From NCBI GenBank assembly GCA_016617855.1, contig JAECUM010000807.1, positions 186,001 to 250,000 on the forward strand: a stretch of DNA of 64,000 bases, read 5' to 3'. Made by a program: the position numbers and the translations under genes. The notes under the pieces are model-generated. The model saw nothing but the letters and a program-made list of their open reading frames with translations, did no database searches and was not told the DNA's origin. The DNA comes from Megalonaias nervosa. Lineage: Eukaryota; Mollusca; Bivalvia; Unionida; Unionidae. This document shows positions 44,360 to 56,784 of the stretch, piece by piece; position 1 is the first letter of the stretch, and each line of letters starts with the position of its first letter.

Positions 44360-46355
44360 CACACTAGTCTTATAAATGCGTATGATCACTAGTTTTATAA
44401 ATGTGTATGTCCACTAGTCTTATAAATGTGTATGTCCACTAGTCTTATAAGTGTGTATATTCACTAGTCTTATAAATGTGTATGTCCACTAGTCTTATAA
44501 ATGTGTATATGACCACTAGTCTTATAAATGTGTATATGACTACTAGTCTTATAAATGTGTATAAGACCACTAGTCTTATAAATGTGTATATCCACTTGTC
44601 TTCTAAATATGTATGTCCACTAGTCTTATAAGTGTGTATGACCACTAGTCTTATTAATGTGTATGACCACTAGTCTTATAAGTGTGTATGTGACCACTAG
44701 TCTTATAAGTGTGTATAACCGTCCACTAGTCTTATAAATGTGTATGTGACCACTAGTCTTATAAATGTGTATGTGACCGCTAGTCTTATAATTGTGTATG
44801 ACCGTCCACTAGACTTATAAATGTGTATGTCCACTAGTCTTATAAATGTATATGTTCACTAGTCTTATAAATGTTTATGTCCACTAGTCTTATAAGTGTG
44901 TATGTTCACTAGTCTTATAAATGTATATGTCCACTAGTCTTATAAATGTGTATGACCACTAGTCTTATAAATGTGTATGTCCACTTGTCTTATAAATGTG
45001 TGTGTCCACTAGTCTTATAAATGTGTATGTCCACTTGTCTTATAAATGTGTATGACCACTAGTCTTATAAATTTATATGTTCACTAGTCTTATAAATGTG
45101 TATGTCCACTAGTCTTATAAATGTGTATAACCACTAGTCTTATGAATGTGTATGTTCACTAGTCTTATAAACGTGTATGTGACCGCTAGTCTTATAATTG
45201 TGTATGACCGTCCACTAGAGTTATGGATGTGTATGTCCACTAGTCTTATAAATGTGTATGTCCACTAGTCTTATAAATGTATATGTTCACTAGTCTTATA
45301 AATGTGTATGAGCACTAGTCTTATAAGTGTGTATGTTCACTAGTCTTATAAATGTGTATGTCCACTAGTCTTATAAATGTGTATATGACCACTAGTCTTA
45401 TAAATGTGTATATGACTACTAGTCTTATAAATGTGTATAAGACCACTAGTCTTATAAATGTGTATGTCCACTAGTCTTATAAATGTATATGTTCATTAGT
45501 CTTATAAATGTGTATGTCCACTAGTCTTATAAATGTGTATGAGTCTTACTACTAGTCTTATAAGTGTGTAGTCTTATAAATGTGTATGTCCACTAGTCTT
45601 ATAAATGTCTTATAAATGTGTATGTCCACTAGTCTTATACACTAGTCTTATGTCCACTAGTCTTATAAATGTGTATGTCCACTAGTCTTATAAATGTGTA
45701 TGAGCACTAGTCTTATGAATGTGTATGTCCACTAGTCTTATAAATGTGTATGTCCACTAGTCTTATAAATGTGTATGAGCACTAGTCTTATGAATGTGTA
45801 TGTTCACTAGTCTTATAAATGTGTATGTCCACTAGTCTTATAAATGTGTATGTTCACTAGTCTTATAAATGTGTATGTCCACTAGTCTTATAAATGTGTA
45901 TGTCCACTAGACTTATAAATGTATATGTTCATTAGTCTTATAAATGTGTATGTCCACTAGTCTTATAAATGTGTATGAGCACTTTTCTTATAAATGTGTA
46001 TGTCCACTAGTCTTATAAATGTGTATGTTCACTAGTCTTATAAATGTGTATGTCCACTAGACTTATAAATGTGTATGAGCACTAGTCTTATAAATGTGTA
46101 TGTCCATTAGTCTTATAAATGTGTATGTCCACTAGACTTATAAATGTATATGTTCATTAGTCTTATAAATGTGTATGTCCACTAGTCTTATAAATGTGTA
46201 TGTTCACTAGTCTTATAAATGTGTATGTCCACTAGACTTATAAATGTATATGTTCATTAGTCTTATAAATGTGTATGTCCACTAGTCTTATAAATGTGTA
46301 TGTCCACTAGACTTATAAATGTATATGTTCATTAGTCTTATAAATGTGTATGACC
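44360..46355. repeat. 25 bp satellite-like array, about 80 copies
   Basis: The unit reads CCACTAGTCTTATAAATGTG plus TATGT. Variants differ by one to a few bases (GACC, GAGC or TTC in place of GTCC), and some units are shortened or fused. Every copy carries the palindrome ACTAGT and a TATAAA. There are no unique spacers, so it is not a CRISPR-like array. Homogeneous blocks suggest recent expansion. Confidence 0.95.
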
Positions 46356-48929
46356 GCAATAATAAAGAGACTGAAGACGTCAAAACGCTTTTTTAATTTT
46401 TTTTTTAGAAAGGATTTATTGTATAAATTATTTCAATTTGAAGTGTTAGGGAAAATGTCGAAAGGAAGTTCATATACGTAACCGGTTTTGAAACAATGTA
46501 AAATTTCTTAAAACAATAGAATCTTAGAGCGTTTAAGAAACCCACTTTCTTGAAAGCACGGCTACCAGACTCTGTTCATACTTCGTCATCGAATATCTGA
46601 AACCCTTGTAAAATTTACAAATGCACAGGGATCAAATTTCTGCAACACTTGTAAAATTTACTCTAATTCCATACTATTTAACTCTTAATGTTTTCAATCA
46701 ACATAAAACAAAATTAATTAGATATATTGTCGTAGATTCGATTTAACAGTTTTCAGAGAGGTGATATAAATATTTAACGACTTTAACGTAATGCATTCTA
46801 TATTCCTGAAACTAACCGTCAAGGCCAAATGTGAGCATTCCTTCCTCTTTCTTGATGTATTACAAAAGCCATGCTTTCTTGCACCATTCTTATTGCTTCG
46901 CAAATGCTCAGGTTACACCAATCTTTTGTGTCATCTAGCCGTCTTCTGGCTGGTTTCCCGTCTGCGCTTTCCTTCCGTCGTTTCGGTCATTGATAGTTGC
47001 ATTATTTTATCGTCTTTCATTCTTCAGATATTTATAAACAACAACAGGTGACAAAAAGTGAAAAAATGTAGGAAAGGACCTAAACATATTCAACAAGATT
47101 AGCGAAACGGTGAAAGATCGGATGTTGCGACTGTTTGAGCACATCTGCAGAATAAGTAAACATGCAAAGTTATATTCAGCTAAATTTAGAGTACAACTCA
47201 AATTTTTCGCAAGGTCTATCCAAGACGATTCAGAAACGACAGAGATAAAATTCCTGGAAAACAAAATTCGAATAAATCTACAAATAGTGGTTCAGTATTT
47301 AAAATAGCTGTTTTCGAATTATCCATGCGAATGGCCAAATTTGACATAATCTGAAATCTTACATAACTTTAAAAATATTGAAGAAATGAAGCATCCTCTG
47401 GAAAGTTGCTATGGATGATTTCTGGTTGGTTTGTTCCTATCGCCTAAAGACAATTTTTTGTATTACATGTTCGCTGGGTATGTTCATACCCTTTGAATGA
47501 CTGAAAAAGAACGTTATTTAAGGCATCTTTACTACGATCGTTATAGTAATTTTTTTATTATATAGAAATACAAATCAAATGTGGAAATTAATTAAGCAAG
47601 ACAAAAGGAAAATAAAGTAAATTGAATTGAAGCAGTGATCAACCGAACAATATACCTGTACGGTATGCAAGGAAAATGTTAAAAGATTTCTATATAAAAC
47701 GGTCTTGCAAGTAAAGCATATAATATAAATTAAATATACGGGCACAAAACAATAAAAAAGTACATGTAAGTCGCTTGGATGACCAGTTATAGGAAGATAT
47801 TGTTTACATGCAAACATGTGAACAATCCAACAATAGATGCAACTACACTACGACAGATGCTCTATAAAATGCACATGGGTTGAAAAGTTTTAAAATAGAG
47901 AGATGATATATAGGACGCTTTAAATGAATCATCTGATACATTTGGAACTCCTAAATTTAAAATTCTTTGCTGAACAGTCAGAATTTAAAACAATAAAACA
48001 AACAATAATTTAAAAATTTCACTTTGTAACTTTTGCAGAGGAAATATTCAAAACGAGGTAGGTAATATTAGGTGATCCTGTTGATCATAGGCGGGAAATC
48101 TTAAATAAAGAGGATATTGAGGGTAATTTTAACAACAAAAGTGTTATCTATATATTACACAAAAGATGTCATATACAAAGTTGAAAAGATTTTCAAGACC
48201 AACATAAGCAAAGGTAAAATGTATGTAATTGTTAAATGTAAGAGATATAACGAATGACTTAACGTGTGTTAAGAAGCAGAAAATAATATGTTAACATAAA
48301 TGATGTGTCAAGGACACACCTCTCCAGTGGACACGAGGGAAGAAGCAGAAAACTTAGAAAGCACCATTAACGAGCATGACAACATTTCTAGAATGCAAAA
48401 CAACAGTAGAGAAACCGGCGCATTAATGCAGGAATTTAAATATGTTTTGTGTTAAAGACAAACTTTAAAGCTCGCATTCAGTCTGAACGAGGTTTACAAG
48501 TTAAAGAATCTTTGTTCTTCTGCGCCAGACATTTAGTTACTTTACCCCCCCCCAAAAAAAAGATAAATAACAAAGCTCGACCTTTCATACGATTTTTAAT
48601 TGATGAATATTTGCCCCCCCCCCCATCACGAAAAAAAATCTATGGAGTATTTGGATCTGATTTGACAGGAAACATTTCGTATGGCTAACAGTTGACGTAA
48701 TTTTAGACATAGTAAAGCTTTTGTAAATAAATAAGCTTACATAATCATCTCAAAGTAACTTTTCTCGTGTTGGCTTATATTAATTTTTGTGCAACTTTTA
48801 GCAACTTTTGGTTATTCTTTCTTGTTTTTTTTTTGTTGTTTTTTTAAAAAGCTGTTCGCAACTTTTCATACCTTTTCGAACTTTGAGCATTTTATTTATA
48901 CCCGTGTAAATATAAGTATTCGATAGAAG
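46356..48929. other. Intergenic stretch, nothing clearly identified
   Basis: I see no recognisable gene. A + strand open frame of about 80 codons at 47056-47307 (containing VKDRMLRLFEHICRISKHAK) is preceded by a possible acceptor, but no partner exon or known motif supports it. Poly-C runs occur near 48545 and 48615. Confidence 0.4.
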
Positions 48930-49087
48930 CACAGGGGTTCGTTACAAAGAAAATTAGCAGTATCCGTCCATGAATCAAGGGATTGGGGGGGGGAGGATCT
49001 AACCTGTGTTATATTGTTACAGGTTACACCCCCCCATCTCTTGATTCATGTGGATACTCCTAATTTTCTTTCTAACGGACCCCTGTG
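48930..49087. mobile_element. Foldback MITE with 7-8 bp target duplication
   Basis: A near-complete inverted repeat: CACAGGGGTTCGTTA..GAAAATTAG..ATGAATCAAG on the left is mirrored by CTTGATTCAT..CTAATTTTC..ACCCCTGTG on the right. It is flanked by the direct repeat ATAGAAG (48923-48929 and 49088-49094); a preceding G makes it 8 bp if the border is moved by one base. It has no coding capacity. An 8 bp duplication and CA ends would fit hAT. Confidence 0.8.
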
Positions 49088-49162
49088 ATAGAAGTCTTAT
49101 TAATGCGACCATTTACGCAAACAGCAACAACAACAACAAAACAAACAAACCAACCCAGGACT

Positions 49163-49163
<1 letters not shown>

Positions 49164-49203
<40 letters not shown>
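49164..49203. repeat. Poly-T run of about 40 bases
   Basis: An almost uninterrupted T homopolymer about 180 bases upstream of the SNF8 start codon. Confidence 0.95.
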
Positions 49204-49208
<5 letters not shown>

Positions 49209-49382
49209 CTTAACATTTGCGCTTATTCAAACTAGAATGACAAGAAAGAGCATTTGGGTTTCGGGATCGCAGTCGGAGTTTACGACATATAACCATCGCC
49301 ATAATTACTTCCCTTAGACGCAAGTTGTACCTGTCAAACTCTTCGACTCCGGAGAAATCATTCATATATCGGGACAAATACG

Positions 49383-49436
49383 ATGCATCGAAGAGGAGCT
49401 GGTATTGCTGCTATCAAAAACAAAAATCTTGCACAG
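49383..49436 (+). CDS. SNF8: SNF8/VPS22 (EAP30), exon 1
   Basis: ATG 49383 opens MHRRGAGIAAIKNKNLAQ and stops at a GTATCA donor, phase 0. The start MHRRG..G and the Lys-rich helix that follows match the N-terminus of SNF8, the ESCRT-II subunit that helps sort ubiquitinated membrane proteins into multivesicular bodies and also binds ELL. The phase and sequence join directly to the exon at 57222. The exon is short (18 codons) and would be missed without the downstream exons. Confidence 0.85.
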
Positions 49437-49491
49437 GTATCATAGATAACAGATATGTGATTAATCTAATTGGTAGTTGGAATCTAGTGTG

Positions 49492-49495
<4 letters not shown>

Positions 49496-49580
<85 letters not shown>
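49496..49580. repeat. (TC)n followed by (CA)n microsatellite
   Basis: About 26 TC units directly followed by about 16 CA units, 60 bases after SNF8 exon 1. Confidence 0.95.
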
Positions 49581-49582
<2 letters not shown>

Positions 49583-49689
49583 TATATGATTTTGAGACTT
49601 CTGGACCCATAGCAGAATCGGACAATAACGTTCTCGGCCCATAACGAAATCGGACTACCAGTACCCAAAATCGGTCCATTAGATATTAC

Positions 49690-49852
49690 CACTGGAATCT
49701 GACGTTTTATCAATAAAGTACGATGGAATCTCTGACAACACGAAATCACCTTATCGGTATTATATATGAACACATATATAGTACCGTTAAGGTGACTTCG
49801 TGTTGTCAGAGATTTCATCGTACTTTTATTGATAAAACGTCAGACTCCTGTG
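49690..49852. mobile_element. Foldback MITE with 7-8 bp target duplication, second family member or relative
   Basis: An inverted repeat of about 75 bp arms: CACTGGAATCTGACGTTTTA..GTACGATGGAATCTCTGACA on the left and its mirror on the right, separated by a short TA-rich loop. The direct repeat ATATTAC lies at 49683-49689 and 49853-49859, again preceded by G on the left. Size, CAC..GTG ends and duplication length match the element at 48930, but the internal sequence differs. Confidence 0.85.
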
Positions 49853-50092
49853 ATATTACGTACACGGCCAAAGATTAAAGTGTAGACCGGAACGCTGTAT
49901 TATCGCGTTACTTAATGTTCTTATCGGTACATATTAAAACTGTTTTGCTATAGCTGCTTGAGTATAATTTGTAAAGTTTCTATGACTTTCCCTTTTTCTA
50001 TTCCTTTAAAATCATTGTCAATCGAAGCACATAAATGTAAATAAAACAGCATATGGTGGCTGACCCAGATTAACGTACCATTGGGGAACAAC

Positions 50093-50877
50093 TTAGTCCT
50101 ACAATGTAAGACATATCATATGTTATTAATTTGTTAGTGCTACGTCTTACTGCCCAAATAATGGCCTTTCGTAGCATGTTCCGATGTCGGTTGACATTGG
50201 AATGAGTAGTCAGAGTTTCTGGAATATCTCACACACTTGGCAGTCCATATCGACACTCTTCCACTAATTTATGTGTAATTAATATACTTACTATGCTGTC
50301 TTTATCCGGGTGGAATCAAAATCTGACACTAGCAAATGGATGCATTTTCATGTTCTGTTGACATTTGAATCTGTTGAAATGCGACGGTAGTCGAGGTATG
50401 CCGAAGTATGTTCAAGTAGGTTCATGTTGGGATATTTTTCTTGAACAAAATGAAATGTTGCTTACTGTTCCAATAGGCACTATAGACATAATATATTTTT
50501 ATTCATTTTGTTAAAGAATTATACTTCAGCTTAACCCAATTTTGGCATTCCCGGCTTCCATCACTTTCCAGTCTGAAATGTTGGCCAAAGAAACTTGAAA
50601 ACAGGTCCATTTGCTTGTGTGAGAATTTAAATTTATTAGGAAAAGGACATCAGAGTAAGTATAGTCTGACTAATACATTATAACCTTATTTTGTAGAAAA
50701 GCGCCACTATTGGCTGCCAAGTGTGTGAGATATTTATGAAAATTTGACTTTCCTTAAAATGTCAATCGACATCAAAGCATGCTACCCAGTGGAATCATTT
50801 AGTGCCATCATTTAGGCAGTAAGACCTTGACGCCCAAAACATAAATATCAAGGCTGAGGTCTTACATTATAGGATTA
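50093..50877. mobile_element. Mutator-like non-autonomous element with long inverted repeats and 9 bp duplication
   Basis: The left end (CCTACAATGTAAGAC, then GTCTTACTGCC, then TCGGTTGACAT, then ATATCTCACACACTTGGCAG) is mirrored at the right over about 170-190 bases. The 9 bp direct repeat GGGAACAAC flanks it at 50084-50092 and 50878-50886. Long terminal repeats with a 9 bp duplication are the mark of MULEs. The 785 bp body has no open frame that looks like a transposase. Confidence 0.8.
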
Positions 50878-52260
50878 GGGAACAACTCTACATTATCACG
50901 GTATTGCCTAACTTTTAGGTATGGTAGCATGCATGTATTATAATAAACATGAATTGCAACTTACCTATGAGATGGAATGTCCATGCTTGCACTGGCAGAA
51001 TATTTCCACAAAAAACGAAAGGATACAATGACCAAATCGAACACAAAAATGTCATTAAAGTGGAAATCCATGAACAACAACGTTACAGTTTAAAAACAAA
51101 TATTATTTAACTTTATATGAATTTTAAATGCAATGTGGGCAAAAAAATATAAATATATAAAAAAAATTATTATTAATATTATTATTATTATTATTATTGA
51201 AATATGACCTATAATCATCAAACATCAAACGATGCACTGAATATACTTCTTAATCAAAGCCAGTGCAGGTAGAGTTTTGTATATAATGATCAATGAAACT
51301 GCATTGCGCTTTACAAACAAGTTATGTTCATTCTTTTTGAATGTAAAGTTATAAAAAAGTTAACATTTTAGAGGAAATTGTGCTATAAGATATTTGCATC
51401 CTGACCAGCTATAGCTTTACATCTGTAAACAACTGCAAGATGGCGCATGTACAAAATTAATCGGAAAACCCCGTTTGCCATGATAATATAGAGCCCACGA
51501 TAATACAGCGCTGGAGTATATGTCAATGTGGTCATGTATACACATATATTCAAATTATATTAAATATTATTTGTTGTTTTAAAATTTAATACTAAAATTG
51601 TTTAACCAACAGCTGTTGAATTCTGATTGTTGAATGCTCTGCATCTTAAATGTCATAAAAATTTCCAGACAAAAATTCTTGATTGCAGTGTATTTTTACA
51701 ATGGTAGCCAGGTACTAAGCTGGGTCTAGAAAGGAGAACATTGGACCAATCGCAACAAATAGCAGGGTAGTACGAATTTGTTTTCAACACATGCTGTTTT
51801 CATTGTGACATCACAGTGAGTAACATTAAGTGCGTTTTGTACTGGATCACACTTTCAGGTTGACCTCATCCAAAAATGTCCATTTAATTTAACACTGATT
51901 TTGCTGTATGTACTTCTTGGATGGGTAAATAATGATCTTCCAAATGAGTATTGATGTATGTAGATCCAAATAAAGTGGATAATTGCCACTGAAAGTTATG
52001 CATATCAAATTATCAGTGTTTTATCTACCCATGCGTCATGCATCAAATATGCAGACTTTTCGGATTTGACGCACCCCAATGTTATATTTTGCTGATTAAC
52101 ACAAAACAAAGGTTTGGTCTAAAAATCGTCGCCGGTACGTAAATTGATGAACACCAATGTTATGTTTTGCTGATTAACACAAAATAGAGGTTGCTCTAAC
52201 TACTTTATTAGCTAGATTACAACTCTTCCAAACAGAGAAAACGTGCACATCAGTTCTTAC

Positions 52261-52407
52261 GTTGATATTATCATAATACATAGGGTTACAAGTGAGTGTG
52301 GAGCCAGGAGCTGACCTTATGTGACCTGTAATGGTCACATCATTTGTAGCAACAGGATGTAAGAACTGTATAATCACCACACACAAGAAAGAGACGGAAA
52401 CCTGCAA
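52261..52407 (-). CDS. Possible first exon of a secreted protein
   Basis: ATG 52407 begins a hydrophobic leader (MQVSVSFLCVVIIQFLHPVA) followed by a Thr/Ser-rich segment with one Cys, and reaches a good GTAAGA donor after exactly 49 codons. The leader fits a signal peptide. No second exon was found on the - strand and no family is recognised, so this may be chance. Confidence 0.25.
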
Positions 52408-53564
52408 AATTCGTCATTTGTGACAGCAATGGCAGATGAAAGCACTGACATATCCAACAATAAATGCCTTGTCATATATGTTCAGATTATTTCTGATGAC
52501 ATGAAACCATCAACAAGATTTTTAACAAATATAGAATGTTCAGATGCTTCTGGCAAGGGAATTGCCTTATTGGCTTTAGTCACATTATATAACTAATATT
52601 TTTGTTGTGTATTTGAATAATATAATTATTTTTTAAAAAATACTGAAGACTGATCATCGGCTTGAATAGGATTCATTGGTTTGGATTTTGACTTACTGTT
52701 TTTTGCCTTGATGAGTCAAATGACTTACATTATGCCATTTGTAGATAAAACACTGATTATACAAAATGAAACTGATTACTGAAATATTTGGTTCTGAACG
52801 CCTACATGACCTGTATAATTTTTACTATAGATGGGTCCACGATTAATGTAGTGTCAACAGTTGCTTCATATTTTTGGTTTTAGTTTCATAGGTTTCTTTA
52901 TGCTGATTTCATCAGTTTATTGGATTTTAATATCCAGTTAATAAACTACAAGGGTAAATATTTGACTCCAAAAAATCAAGAATACACAATTTTAAACTTT
53001 TTAGCCAAGACATTATCTTTTTAACATTTTTGTTATAAACAATAATGCTTGCCCACATTTTGAAAATCCTGGATCTGCACCTGCCAAAGATCAAAGGAAA
53101 GGATATTTATTGTCATATTCATTATTTCTGCTTTCTTAATGTTTTATATGTAGGACTCTCAGGGACTCTAGCTTCTGGGTCAAATATGCAAGAAATTATC
53201 AAAGGGTGCACCATTTCTCAGTGATATGCATCCCCTTGATGTGTCTCATTTTTCTCCATTATGCTATCCTTTTTACATGTTTAGTCAGCCAATACAGATT
53301 TGCAGAATAGCTAATGGAGAAACTTGGCAAACAAACATTAAGCCAATGTGACTAATTAACAGTCAATCCTTCTCAGGTATGATGATTTTCAAGAAACATA
53401 TTCTATTGAATGTGTATGTAAGCAACTGTGATTGTTCGGCAAATAAATGATGCCTTTATTGTTTTAAAGGTGTTTAAACTGGTGATGGTGAATATATAAA
53501 TCATGAAAGAAATCAAAGCTTTCTCAGAGTTTCAGTTGGACAATGCTGTCAAATCATTATTATA

Positions 53565-53565
53565 C

Positions 53566-53615
<50 letters not shown>

Positions 53616-53616
53616 C

Positions 53617-53663
<47 letters not shown>

Positions 53664-53697
53664 TGATAATCATAGTAATGGCAATAATAATAATGGC

Positions 53698-53746
<49 letters not shown>

Positions 53747-53851
53747 GGTATAATAATAATAATGATAATAATAATAATAATAATAATAATGACAATAATA
53801 ATAATGACAATAATAATAATAAATTATAATAATAATGATAATAATAATGAC

Positions 53852-53883
<32 letters not shown>

Positions 53884-53925
53884 TTATAGTAATAATGATA
53901 ATAATAACAATAATAATAATAATAA
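53565..53925. repeat. Long imperfect (AAT)n microsatellite
   Basis: About 360 bases of AAT units with scattered GAC, GAT and GGC variants. Apparent poly-Asn and poly-Ile open frames are by-products of the repeat. Confidence 0.97.
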
Positions 53926-54207
53926 AAAAACTGCAAAGTCTGCATGTGATTAAGGCTAGGAGGCTATCAGAAAAACATTAAAAGAGTGCAGTCAAGTTCT
54001 GTGTCTCATAAAAATAAGCCAGCAAAATCTGTTTTTACTTTTGGGAATGAAAATGACACTAACGCATATAAAAGATAGAAAATAGATGACAGTGAGAATG
54101 CAAGCAAAGACAACAGTGAGAACTCAAACTAGGAATGTATATTTAATGCTGATTCTGTCTTGACTGCAGTAAATTTTGCTGATTAAAAACGGCATTAGAT
54201 TTATCAC

Positions 54208-54363
54208 ATGAGAACTTACAGACCTGAGTGTGAGAAATCATTCTACTGGTTTAAAATCATGGGTTCAGATGGTACATTAAAAGCAATTTGTGAGTGGTGT
54301 AAGACAGGTGGAAAGCAAAATCCTTTCACTCAGAATGGAAATTCTACTTTGCAGCTAATTTAA
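54208..54363 (+). pseudogene. Fragment resembling a transposon-derived zinc-finger (TTF/ZNF862-like) domain
   Basis: A 51-codon frame with YRPECEKSFYWFKIMGSDG, then AICEWCKTGGKQNPFTQNG. An aromatic 'W' strand, a C-x2-C and a following N-x-F-x-x-G resemble the zinc-binding front of hAT-derived proteins. Sequence on both sides is interrupted by stops. No catalytic domain follows. It is probably a decayed transposon piece. Confidence 0.3.
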
Positions 54364-55448
54364 ACTAGATGATTTATGGTAATTGTTGTAGAGGGTTACT
54401 GGTATGCAAAAAAGACAGAATTATTGCATACACTGTTGAGATAACTCTCAAAATTGATGTAAGAAATGATGACTGCAAAGCAGCACAGATTCATACAGTG
54501 AAATGGTTAATAACATATTGGAGGAGCCAGAATGCCATACCTATATTTGTTAAATCAAAAAACAGTAAAATGAAAAAAAAAAACTAATTTGAAAAAACTT
54601 TTGCAGAATGCAATATGATATGAAGTTTTTTTTTACAGATACTGAAATATAGTTTCTTGCTAATACAGTCTTTTGAGGCTGAGAACTTAATCCAGATAAG
54701 TAATAAAAACATAATCATATTCATTTTCATTTGCCTTTCTATACTTTTGAAAGTGAGCGACTTCTGAGTTTGTGCCAGGGACTCTCAGACAAAAAATATC
54801 TGCATTCTACAAAAGTTTACAGTATTGTTTGTTTACCTGGTATAATTGATCCAACCTATAAAGTTTGCATAATCATTAATGATTAGCTAAATAGTCAGTA
54901 ATAGCATGTGTATAATTAATATTTATTGTTTAATGACTGCAAGTGTTATTTACAGTGTAGCCATACAAGATCATAGGTAAGGATAAAACAGATTATGTTA
55001 TATTTTATGAGTATTATTTTGCAACAGCATGTGGTATAAAATAACTTTTTTGATCAGACATCTCATGCAAACTTTTGTGCTGTAGCTGACATTGTTTGAA
55101 AGTATGGGCTGACGATGATAGTCATGATTTATGAAATAAATTTGTATGGACTGAATCTGTAATCTGACTTCGTTATTGATCAATTTGTGTAGATATGTTA
55201 TGGACTGAAAAGTCCAGTTGCCTTTTATATACATGAATCATCTTATAAACTTCAGACATCTTTAGATTTATTTTTTTCTTGTTATACTTAAATATACAAT
55301 TATTTGGAAAACTTTATGTTCCTAAATTCTTCTGCAATTCAATGTTAATGTTTTGTGTATTTAACCTTTTATTTGGCACTAGCTATCCACTCTTCTGTTG
55401 AAGTGCCAGTAAACACTACTATAAAAACATACACACTCTGTCCATCTT

Positions 55449-55704
55449 GGGGGCCCCGAGTGGCCGAGTGATCTAAAGCGCTCACCGTTATGGATCACTG
55501 CCATCTCACTTCTGTCTGTGTGGGTTTGAGTCTCGGGCTCGGCCAATGTGGATATGTGAGAAAGCTTTCCGGTAGCTTCTCGTGGGTCGGTGGTTCTTTC
55601 TGGGTTCTCCCGGGTTCTTCCTCCACCATTAATACTGGCCGCCATGTATAGCCTATCTTGTACTGAAAAATGGCGTTAAACTCTATAACAACAACAACAA
55701 CAAC
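55449..55704 (+). mobile_element. tRNA-derived SINE
   Basis: It begins with a tRNA-like head: GTGGCCGAGTGATCTAAAGC fits the A box and GGTTTGAGTCTCG the B box of RNA polymerase III promoters, in the style of tRNA-Ser/Leu. A conserved body follows ('tcgtgggtcggtggttcttt', 'cttcctccaccattaatact') and an (AAC)n tail closes it. A diverged copy lies inverted at 56580-56784. Confidence 0.8.
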
Positions 55705-55788
55705 TGTCCATCTCACATCCCCATTATGCCTCAGCATATAAACAAGCTTGAGGTTAGATAGTTTTACCTTTTGTTTGATCAAACTGTT

Positions 55789-55792
<4 letters not shown>

Positions 55793-55828
<36 letters not shown>
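55793..55828. repeat. (TA)n microsatellite
   Basis: About 18 TA units in SNF8 intron 1. Confidence 0.95.
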
Positions 55829-55831
<3 letters not shown>

Positions 55832-56243
55832 TCTAGAACTGAGATGAATATCTTAATATCTGAATTAAAAAAGGTTTTTGCAAATGACACTGTCTTTTGC
55901 TAACATCTAATTTCTGAAGTTTTAGTGGCAGCTGCATACCTTGCAGATACCTGCACATGTTTATAATCATCACTGCACAATGCATTGAATGTTTATCAAC
56001 AATGATATAAACCACACAATGCATTGAATGTTTATCAACAATGATATAAATATGAAAATGTTGTTTGGTATAATTTGATTTAAGTTGCCAAGTAATTTGG
56101 ATTATTCTTTCTGTTAAGAAATATGGACCTAAAGCCTGGAATGGCTATGAGTTGGATAACTTTTGTACTTATTACAGTATTTGTTTTAAGCATTGCCATG
56201 TTAGTGAACAGCCATGTGTTAGACACTTTCTGTACCCATTGCT

Positions 56244-56283
56244 GTACACACAGACACAGACACAGACACACAGACACACACAT

Positions 56284-56351
<68 letters not shown>
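56244..56351. repeat. (CA)n-(TA)n compound microsatellite
   Basis: Imperfect CA-rich sequence grading into about 22 TA units. Confidence 0.95.
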
Positions 56352-56356
<5 letters not shown>

Positions 56357-56579
56357 CATCATTTCCATGATTGTGCTAGGAAAAAAGAAAGAATAACCTT
56401 TCATAAAATATCACAGCACAGAATTATGTGTCTAACCCATTATAGACTTCAATATTAGATTAATTTTCCTGTGATAAATTTTCCCTGTATCAAAAATTTA
56501 AAACCTTTTTGCACCAGAAGGAAAATGTCAGCTACAATGTGTTTTTTTTTTTTTATTTTGTGGGATTTAGTGACATTTT

Positions 56580-56784
56580 GCACCACTTGATAGATTATAC
56601 ATGGTGACCAGTATGTTTGGTGGAGGAAGAACCACCAACCCACAAGAAGCGGCTGACAGGCTTTCTCATATAATCATGTTGGTCAAGCTGAGACTTGAAT
56701 TGACATATAACGAGGTGAGATATGTGAGTACATGTAATTTGTAAAGATGAGCACCTGATACCACTCAGTCACCGGGGTCCCCAA
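56580..56784 (-). mobile_element. tRNA-derived SINE, diverged second copy
   Basis: Read on the - strand it has TGACTGAGTGGTATCAGGTG (A-box region), AATTCAAGTCTCAG (B-box region) and the same body as the copy at 55449 (TTGTGGGTTGGTGGTTCTTC, then CTCCACC). The tail is lost. More substitutions indicate an older insertion. Confidence 0.75.

Noticed and set aside
44360..46355. Regular short repeats that could suggest a CRISPR array
   Set aside because: The repeats follow each other directly with no unique spacers, vary by single bases, and the context is a eukaryotic genome. It is a satellite-like array.
47056..47307. An 80-codon + strand frame as a real exon
   Set aside because: There is a weak possible acceptor but no partner exon, donor or recognisable motif, so it is mentioned only in the region note.
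53503..53953. Long open frames of poly-Asn, poly-Ile or poly-Tyr
   Set aside because: They are produced by the AAT microsatellite in all frames; there is no start context, splice site or conserved flank.
55449..55540. A functional tRNA gene (A and B boxes present)
   Set aside because: The acceptor stem does not pair convincingly, and the sequence continues into a repeated body with an AAC tail, so it is a SINE.
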